From Deltaproteobacteria bacterium (GTDB lineage: Bacteria; Desulfobacterota; Desulfarculia; Adiutricales; Adiutricaceae): a stretch of 8,965 bases of DNA. The stretch spans positions 1 through 8,965 of the forward strand of contig JAITJB010000207.1 in assembly GCA_031279155.1 (NCBI GenBank). The letters are read 5' to 3'. Each line of letters opens with the position of its first letter. The stretch's first letter is position 1. Made by a program: the position numbers and the translations under genes. The notes beneath the pieces were generated by a model. That model searched no databases. It was not told the DNA's origin and was given only the letters and a program-made list of their open reading frames with translations. This document shows positions 1 through 7,500 of this stretch, piece after piece.

Positions 1-143
1 GTTGACGTAATAAATCAATAGACATGACTTATTACATCAATAGCCGGCGGCTATTTATTCTGTCATCCGCATGGCATATGGCTTCTACGGCTGGGGGCCA
101 TTAATTCTGTCGTCAGCCGCATGACATATGACGTCAACTAACA

Positions 144-180
144 TGACGTAATAGATCAATAGACATGACTTATTACGTCA
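144..180. repeat. Inverted repeat within the 141-bp unit
   Basis: TGACGTAATA (144-153) and TATTACGTCA (171-180) are perfect 10-bp inverted arms around a 17-nt spacer. In copy 1 the same arms lie at 3-12 and 30-39 with one mismatch; in copy 3 they are eroded. This could be a paired binding site for a dimeric protein. That role is inferred from symmetry only. Confidence 0.7.
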
Positions 181-196
181 ATAGCCGGCGGCTATT
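180..196. repeat. Odd palindrome AATAGCCG-G-CGGCTATT
   Basis: Eight-base perfect arms flank a single central G. The identical 17-mer is at 39-55 in copy 1, and a degenerate version lies near 321-336 in copy 3. With a one-base centre it suits a protein-binding site better than an RNA hairpin. The function is unknown. Confidence 0.7.
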
Positions 197-536
197 TGTT
201 CTGTCACCCGCTTGACATGTGCCTTCTACGGCTGACGGATAGTCATTCAGTCATCAGCCGCACGACGTATGACGTCAACTAACTTGATATAATAAATCAA
301 TAGACATGACTTATAACGTCAATAGCTGCCGGGTATAAATTCTGCCAGCTGCATGGAATATGACGTTTACGGCAGATGGCTAATCACCCCTCATCAGCCG
401 CTTGACTTATAACATCAACTGACATGATTTTATAAGTCAATACGTGTGACATATTACGTCAACCTCCGAAGATATTTTGTGTTGCGAGCTGAACCAATTT
501 TCTCAATCACATCGGACATAAGCATTGAGGCCATGA

Positions 537-893
537 CCGCTTCCACAGTGGTCGGGCTTAAATCTGGGAGATATTGCAGACCTCGCGCTTACTTATCGGG
601 AGGAGACTATCTTTTCGTCAATCAACTATGACCAGAGATTTAATAAACAAGAAACTCTTCATTTTCTTGTCCGCTTGATTCTCCTGGCTTTGGGCTTTAA
701 AACCGTTCAAAGCCAAGCAGCGCACCCCAAAGGACGGTCCGGTCTTTACATAGAGCTACCAAACCAGGTTTGCGTTATTATCGAGCCAAAGTATTGTTCG
801 AGAGAAACTAAGGCCGCCAAAGAGATTATTGACTTAGCTCTGGCCGTTTATGAAGACGCTAACGGTATACGTGTTAAGGGGCAATTTGCCTGA
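537..893 (+). pseudogene. Remnant of a PD-(D/E)XK nuclease-superfamily protein (C-terminal part)
   Basis: The frame is open from a stop at 534-536 to the TGA at 891-893, but it has no ATG or convincing ribosome site; the first usable start, TTG at 675, would cut into the conserved region. From about 600 the translation follows the pattern I recall for the C-terminal nuclease domain of AAA-ATPase-like/PD-(D/E)XK family 9 proteins: an IxYDxRxNxxE-like segment, a hydrophobic helix ending LALGF, then GRxxLYIELPNQVCVIIEPKYC. The E-x-K motif is kept (E at 783, K at 789). The usual acidic residue after GR is replaced by Gly (741-743), so a catalytic carboxylate seems lost. The ORF stops soon after the motif, and the N-terminal ATPase part is absent. 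Such genes are often multicopy in anaerobes. I read it as a decayed fragment; a short expressed ORF is possible but unlikely. Confidence 0.55.
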
Positions 894-924
894 AGTAAGC
901 TCGGCTTAAACTAAAACCGCTCTT

Positions 925-1074
925 TGTTGGGCAGGCTCTCTGTTGGGCATGCTATCGGTTATGGCTGTTGGTGATAGCTGTCAGGCATGCTATCGGTTAT
1001 GGCTATCGGGCATAGCTGTCGATTATAACCCCGTTCTGTCGCGGTCCGTTCCTTGTCATCGTGTTCCTTGTCAT
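925..1074. repeat. Cluster of short direct duplications
   Basis: Three separate local duplications sit within 150 nt. TGTTGGGCA occurs at 925-933 and 941-949. A perfect 21-bp block (946-966) recurs at 984-1004, and similarity continues to 1021, giving about two 38-bp units. GTTCCTTGTCAT occurs at 1048-1059 and 1063-1074. The different periods (16, 38 and 15 nt) point to repeated slippage or local duplication rather than one designed array. I see no function. Confidence 0.8.
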
Positions 1075-1256
1075 GGCCTCGTTTATCACGTCAGATTTTT
1101 AGTCGCTTATATGGCTCCAAAAACCTGTTTGTTTTAGTTTGTATGTAGCACGCCTCCTTAAGTCCTCAATGATGAACTCATATCCCGCACGCCTCGTCAA
1201 AAATCCAACCAAATATTGGTTAAGATCTTGACCAAACAAAAAGTTACAAACTAAAA

Positions 1257-1309
1257 AGGCTTGAAAGACAAAATCAGGTTTTTTTTGTGGCCAATAAACT
1301 TTCAAGCCT
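1257..1309. repeat. Stem-loop, 11-bp perfect arms, 31-nt loop
   Basis: AGGCTTGAAAG (1257-1267) is the exact reverse complement of CTTTCAAGCCT (1299-1309). The loop contains an eight-T run (1279-1286). There is no T-tract directly after the right arm, so a standard rho-independent terminator is not supported in either direction. It could be an RNA structure, a binding site, or the trace of a small inverted-repeat element. Confidence 0.6.
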
Positions 1310-1442
1310 CAAAACGAACTAGGCTATCTAGACGTCTTTCAGACGGCTAAAAAGTTCTTCCATTGTGATCGGCATTTGTACATTATTTTTTGACCATCAG
1401 CATTTTATCGGCAGCCGTATTGTGATAAGATTAATGATTGAA

Positions 1443-1462
1443 CTGTCCTAGCTAATGGACAG
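1443..1462. repeat. Short inverted repeat CTGTCC/GGACAG
   Basis: Perfect 6-bp arms (1443-1448 and 1457-1462) flank an 8-nt centre, about 130 nt before the operon's start codon. This could be an operator half-site pair upstream of the putative promoter; symmetry is the only evidence. Confidence 0.35.
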
Positions 1463-1506
1463 AATAAAGGCAACCAGTCAGAGCAATTATAAAGACAAAA
1501 CTATCA

Positions 1507-1535
1507 TTGACCAATGGACCCTATTGGACTTTAGT
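1507..1535 (+). promoter_or_regulatory. Candidate sigma-70-type promoter for the operon
   Basis: TTGACC (1507-1512, 5 of 6 to TTGACA), a 17-nt spacer and TTTAGT (1530-1535, 4 of 6 to TATAAT) would start transcription near 1542 and leave a leader of about 47 nt that retains the ribosome site. CCAAT (1511-1515) and ATTGG (1523-1527) form a small inverted repeat across the spacer, where a repressor could bind. A second hexamer pair, TTGACC (1540-1545) with TATTGT (1563-1568), has the same 17-nt spacing, but its start near 1575 would delete most of the ribosome site. Matches of this quality occur by chance, so confidence is limited. Confidence 0.35.
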
Positions 1536-1572
1536 GCACTTGACCTGGCATTTTCATGAGCTTATTGTTTTC

Positions 1573-1578
1573 GGAGAG
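1573..1578 (+). promoter_or_regulatory. Ribosome binding site supporting a TTG start
   Basis: GGAGAG lies 10 nt before TTG 1589. An in-frame stop (TAA, 1583-1585) sits just upstream, so translation cannot begin earlier. The next in-frame ATG is at residue 73, inside a segment that reads as continuous protein. Together these favour the TTG. Confidence 0.6.
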
Positions 1579-1588
1579 CCCTTAAACT

Positions 1589-4500
1589 TTGCCCACCGAG
1601 TTTTCACCATCTCGCCCTGAAGGCGGTCGCCAGCCATTTGAACGAACCCCGACCGATGGCGCCGTTCGGCTTGCCAACCGGACGGGGCTCGACCTCCAGG
1701 ACATATTGTCTGTGGCCAAGGAGATCGCCAAAGCTCTGTCCGCTTTCAGGGCCCCGCCGGGCTTTACGTCTGAGTCGGCCCTTTTGGAGCCAGTTCTGAC
1801 CAGCGATATGGTTAAAGCCTTGGGGGCGGCAAGCTTATCGGAGTACTTTCAAAAGACGCCCCACTTAAGGGAAATACCCGAGGTCACACCTGAACCGGCC
1901 CTGCGAGCGCTCCCTAGGGGTACAGACGCCCTGCGCGAAGCCTTGACAGCTGTCAACCGACGCCTAAATCAAATCCAAAAAAGTAGTAGGCGCTCGGATT
2001 TGGGTATGGAATCGGAAAAATCCTACCTCACAGCTTCAAAAGTCGCTTTAAACCGCGCCTCAGGACTTGTGCCGAGACTTAAAGAGCTAGTTGAACAGTG
2101 GCCCCGGGATATCCGGAGCCTTTATCAGGAATCTAAGGCGCTATCTGACGCTGTCAATCATTTATTAAAATCCCCCAACGATCTTTATGAAGACTCCAAT
2201 GTCTCCGACGGCGTAGCCTTAACTAGCTTGACCTCGGATCTGAAAGCCGATCTTAACGACCACAAAAGGATCTTAAAACACAGACTCTCCTGGTGGGCGA
2301 CCTTAAAGGATTTTATAGATGAGGTTGAGAGCCTATTTTCGGCTTTGAGCTTAGATGAGGACGACCGAGCCTGGTCTCCCTTAATGGCGAGACTCACTAC
2401 CCGTTTAAACACCTTGGCCGAAGACCACCGGGAATTAATTCGCAAACAAGCCGATAGCCTTAAGCGCGTCTCTCGCAGTCGCGATAAACTACTAGCCGCA
2501 GAAAAGGAAATATCCGGGGAATACGAGACGGTCCGGCGCCACCGAGGCGAACTTTTATCTGACCAAATTCGAATGCTCTTGCGCTCGGTTTTAATGCGCA
2601 GGCGAGAGCTCGCTACCGGCTACCAGATCCTCCCAGGCTTAGTGGGCCGCCCGGCTTTTCTTGAGAAAGCCTTTTTGTATTCTGCCGTAACTTTAGGCCG
2701 CGTTCAGGCCATGGCCGAAGAAATGCAGATTTCTTTGGCCCGCTTCAACGGCCGCAGGTCTTCGACCTGTGACATCCGTTCTATGGCTCAGGAAATCCTT
2801 TCGGCGCCCGATCGCAGTACCGAGTACCGCCAATATCTAGATCGGGCCCGAAAGTGGATGGTCTCACTCGCCAATTTAGTTAAGCGTAAGACGGCTGAGG
2901 CGAATCAGTTACAGGCTTCTACAGCTCAAAACCAATATGGCGAGCCAGATTTAGCTATTAGCCGCTCAGATGACGATCTTGACCGCCAGCTTAGGGCCGT
3001 GGAGTCCGAACAGCGCAGCTTAGATGATTCTTTATTGGAAGCTAAAAACGATCTGGTGACCACTGGTCGCCATAAATTTGAGATCATCAAATGCCTCCAA
3101 AAAGCCCGAGACGGCATGGCCCGCTCTCAGGCCAAGCGCAAGAGCCTTGAAGGCGAGCTTAAAGAAGTTACCGCCGAATTAGCCGCTGTTAAAAGACGCC
3201 ACCTTAGGTTAACTGAGTACTATAAACGCGATAGGCAGCTTCTTAAAGAGGCGGAGTTAAAATACAAAAACTTAACCGAAGCTAGATTAGTCGATCGTAA
3301 AACGGCGAAAGATTTTCTTGACCTAAAGGCTCAGCTGACTTCAGCCAAAGAAGCTCATAAAGCCTCGATTAACGCTTTGGATGAAGAGCGCCGGGATCTT
3401 TTTACCGCCCAAGTGCGCTTAAATAATGAGATCGATGAGCTTAAAGGTCGTGAGGCTGGTCTGACCGTTGAACTATCCGGTCGCCAAGAAGAGCTCAAAG
3501 AAGCCACCCGCATCCGCAACCAGCTCGGTAACGTCATCACCGAATACCGCGCTCAGTTAGACCGCTTAACTATAGCCCACAACGCCCTCAAGGCTTCCTG
3601 GCGCCGTCGCGGCAGGCTTCTAGCCGAGGGCGAGGCCGAACGCGAGGCCCTCCAGGGCGCCTTAGATCGCCAAAAACAAAACCTGATATCTCTGGTCACC
3701 AAGCGCCAAGAACTGATGGCCGAGTTGGGTGAGTTTAGGCTTAAGCTTGATAATTTAAGCCAAGAAAAATCCAGCCTCTTAGAGGAACTCGATAGGGTCC
3801 GCCGAGAGGCCAGCTCACGGGCCGAATCGACCGGTCAGTTAGAGCGCGAGCGCCAGGCCCTATATGAAGAGTTAGAGCGCGTAAGATCTGAAGCGGCTTC
3901 GGCTACTAGCGAAGCCCACAGGCTTGGTTCGGAGTTAGAAGATCGCCATAAAGAAATCGATGACGATCTCATACCCTTCATTCGGCTTTTAGCCATGACC
4001 GTCTGGCAGAGTCAGTCTTACATGGAGCAAGTCAGAGCCGATAATGAGGCGGCCTTAGACAATCAGCGCAAAGAATTTCAGGCCAGGGAAGCCTCGGTTA
4101 GGATCGAGGGCGCGACTAAAGAGATAGATTACTTAGAGCTGCTTTCAGTTAGAGATAAGCAAATTGGCGATCTCAGAAACGAGCGAGACGCCCTCAAAGA
4201 AGATTTAGAATCGATCCGAATCAACTCGGTCGGTAGCGATGAAGAACTAGTCAAGCGCTCCTGGCTCTGCCATCAGCTTTCGGTGGCCTTTACCACCATG
4301 AACCTAAGATCTGAGCGCTTAAAGCGCGGCTTAAAAGACTTTAGGACCAAGGCTAGGAGCCAAAAGGAAGAGTCGGAAAAGATCAAAGCCGAACTTGAGT
4401 CCCTTATCCAGAGCCAAGCTCAAGCTTTAGCCGATCATAAGAGTTATCTGGCCACCTTGGTGCCCATAGTCGGGTATTTCTTGGATAGGGGATCGGATTT

Positions 4501-7500
4501 TTGGGCTGCCGAAGGCCGGGAAGACGCCCGAGACGCGGCTCTCTTCTTTATGACTAGAGAAAACGCCAAATTGGCCAAAGAGCTTGACGACATTAAAGTT
4601 GAGCGCCAAGGCTTATTTGCCGACCGCCGCAACCTATCAACTGTCTTTGAGTCCATGAGGCGTAAGCTTGAGGATCTAAAACCCTTGGTGGAATTCTTAG
4701 TAGTTAAGTTCGCTCAGACCACCTCCCAATTAGCTGTGGTTATTGGCGAGCGAGATAGCCTAAGGCGTGATGTTGAAACATTATCGATGGCTCTGACCTC
4801 ATCTTCTTTTTCTGATAATGGGACTACTACCGAGCTATTAACCGACGGTAATGATCAAAGCCAGGCGCCAGAGCGGGCCCGCTTTGAGGTGGCAAGATTA
4901 TCTGCTGAAAACCGAAGCTTAACCGAAGCCGTTAGAAGGGGTATAGAGGAGCTTGAGAGACACCGCTCGGGCTTAAGAATTCTCGAGGGCGAGAAAAAAG
5001 AATTAACCTCTAGCTTAGAAGACCGTGAAAAGCTCTTGTCTTCGGCTCGTCAGACCTGCTCGAAACTCGAAAAAGATCGCGAGAAACTCTTAAGCTCAAT
5101 CGAACGGCAGGCCCTCGATCTCAACTTGGCTAAGACCGAAGCCAGCCGCCTGGCCCAAGAGCGCGATCAACTCAAAAGCGAAGCTAAAAAGAGAGCCGAA
5201 GAATTCGGGGCTCTCCAAAGCCGTTTGACTGAAATGCAAAACCACAAGCCTCAGTCCGATGGTAGGTTAGAAGCCGCTTGGGCCGCCATGACCTATCTGA
5301 GCTCTAAGGCTGGCGACGCCATGGGTAATCTCCAAAATAAGCTCGACCGCCAAGCCAGAGAACTTGAGTCGACGGCCAGCGAACTGAGAACTAAGGAAGC
5401 TGAGATTAAGCGCTTAGAAGAGCGCCAGGATAGCTTATCGCTCATGTTCTGGACCATGCTCTCCTTAACTATCGAGGGACAGGGCCCAAATTCTGAGGCC
5501 TTAGTAAGCTCTGAGGAATCTGAAATCTCCGGTAATTCTTTAGCTTTAGAACCGGCCCCCGCGCCCGATATCGTTATCGCCCATGGTAAACAAGGCTCCA
5601 CAGCTAGTGGTTTTAAAGCTAAAAATGACTCTGACGCCTTGGGGCTGGCTCAATCTCCCACTGATGGTTTTTTACCCAATCAGATTTCTGAGCCCGATAT
5701 TTCCGCCCTCGATGACGGGGGCGAAAATTTGTCTCAAGAAGAAAATAGTACTATTGACTTAGACGATCTAGATTCCAACGTCACTAGCGAGACTAGTGGT
5801 AGTAATGCCGCTAGTGGTAGTAATGCCGCTAGTAGTAGCGCCGCTAGTGGTAGTAGCTTAGAAGCCAATGAAGCCCATGAAGCCCATGAATCCCATGAAT
5901 CCAACGAATCTAATGAAGCTCATAAATCCAATGAAGCCAATACCCAATCAGATGGCGACCAAAAGGGCGGCTTGGGCGGTACTTTCTTAACTGACCTTCG
6001 CAAGTCCGCTAGAAGGGGAATATTATCTCTTTTTCTGACCGGTGGTTTAGTCTTTCTCCTACCTGAATCATTGGGCGCCATTGCCGATAAAAATGAGACC
6101 TTGGATTTAGGCGGCCCGCAGACCCCCATGGTCTTAGATACGCCTAAAGTAAGCCAGCAATCAGCCCCGCCAACCAGATGGGGCTCAAGGTACTTAGGCC
6201 GGACCTTAGATCTCGGAGCTTTGGATTTATCGGCCCATAGCCTTTCAAGCCAAAAATCTAAATTAAGTGATCCAACTAGTCAAAAGTCGTTTGGTCAGAA
6301 GATAGATCTGGAGGGGCAAGGAGTTTCGTTGGGATCTTCTTTGGGTTCGTCGGTAGGATCTTTAAAAGGCTCTTTCCAAGGACCTTTAAATGGATCTCTA
6401 AAAGCCGTCTCGACTTTCCCGAAGCCGCCAGTAGCGGGCTCGCCAGGGGCTTTCCGGCCTTATTTTATGATTTCTGAGCTCAATATATCTGACGATAGCT
6501 CTAAAAATGTCGCTAATAAGTCCGGCAATTTAGAGGGTTCTTTGCAAGGCACTTTGCAGAGCTCTCTAATAGGCTCTTTAGATGATCCTTTAGATCAAAA
6601 GAATGCTGCCAGCGCTGCACCCAAGGCTCAAGGGCCTTTAAAGACCATCAGTTCCTTAACTGAGCCCTCGCCCCTGGAAGAGGTCATCCGCCAGAAAGTC
6701 AGCCTTCAGGCCGAGCGCTACAATCTGCCCCCGGATTGTTGGGTAAGGCTTATCCAGCGAGCTTATGGACCGGAAACCACCATCTCGCTTTCGGAGTTAG
6801 ATGGCGATATGGCCCCCATAAAACTCTTAGCCCCCCATATGGCCGCCTTTTCGCAGGCCTTAGCCAGGTGCAATCAGATTAGCCATCTCTATCCGACCAT
6901 TCTAAAGACCGCCGCCTCTTTTGACTATGAGGAGGGGCCATATTGGGACCGACTGTTCGCTTGTTTTCTGGAAAAAACCCTAAGCGAACGGGAAGCTGTT
7001 TTGGGCTTAGCTTGCCGCCTTGAGCGCAAACCCTCTCTGCGCCTAGCTATAAAGCCAGAGTACATAGGTCAATTTAAGCCCATTGAGGTCTTCGAGAACT
7101 TGGGACCAGATAGGGCCGTAGATTTTCTGACCAGCCAAATTCGCTCTGAGTGGCCTGGCCTTAGGAGCCCAAAGAGGCACATCCCCAGGGGCCATGAGCC
7201 TAAGAGGCTGGCTAGCGATCTGATCGTTTCGGCTAAACTCTTTGGTCTTCCAAGGACCCTGGTGGTGGTAGTGGCCCACGATAATTTTAAGAGCTCATCT
7301 ATCTGGCCTGACACTTTAGCCGTCCACCAGAGGGCCAAGGTTTTGACCTCCCAAATCTGCCTAAACCTTCAAGCCTGGGCTAGCGATAAGCCGTTTATGT
7401 GCGAGCTGGAAAACATGGCTTCCCGGCAGCTCCGGGGCCGCGAAAGACCGGCTAGCGTCCTTCAAGAGTACCTAGCCTTTTTAAACTACCTCAACTGTAA

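Larger units (their letters stand above)
1..462. repeat. Nested tandem repeat array, unit about 141 bp
   Basis: Three full copies (4-144, 145-285, 286-425) and a partial fourth (426-462) align head to tail at offsets of 141, 141 and 140 nt. Each copy opens with a block like GACGTAATAAATCAATAGAC and closes with a TATGACGTCAACTAAC-like block. Copies 1 and 2 are very similar; copy 3 and the fragment are increasingly diverged. There is internal sub-repetition: the block starting ATTCTGTC at 57 recurs at 104 with a 3-nt insertion, both running into GCATGRCATATG. TGACGT/ACGTCA half-sites recur through each unit. I see no gene in the array. The window begins inside it, so the true copy number is unknown. 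The function is unknown; a protein-binding array or inert satellite-like DNA would both fit. Confidence 0.9.
894..1588. other. Gene-poor intergenic region
   Basis: No reading frame on either strand here has a good start, a ribosome site or a recognisable product. The region is more AT-rich than the gene that follows. It contains clustered direct repeats (925-1074), a stem-loop with 11-bp arms (1257-1309), a 6-bp inverted repeat (1443-1462) and candidate promoter elements for the downstream operon (1507-1535). Confidence 0.7.

Noticed and set aside
1..462. CRISPR array
   Set aside because: The repeated unit is 141 bp throughout, with no short constant repeats separated by unique spacers and no cas genes.
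446..631. 61-residue plus-strand ORF
   Set aside because: It begins in the last repeat fragment and overlaps the nuclease remnant in another frame. A frameshifted upstream part of that remnant is possible but I cannot show it.
943..1137. 64-residue plus-strand ORF across the duplications
   Set aside because: Its sequence is dictated by the local direct repeats; no start support or family resemblance.
1099..1305. 68-residue minus-strand ORF
   Set aside because: It starts at a TTG with no clear ribosome site, overlaps the stem-loop, and its translation resembles nothing I recognise; likely chance.
1338..1347. Match to the Neisseria DNA uptake sequence (TTCAGACGGC, reverse complement)
   Set aside because: A single 10-mer in a window with no neisserial genes; uptake sequences occur in many copies, so this is chance.
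5293..5601. Minus-strand ORF of 102 residues within the giant gene
   Set aside because: It is a shadow of the long plus-strand frame, with Ser/Leu-rich composition typical of antisense to Glu/Lys-rich coding.
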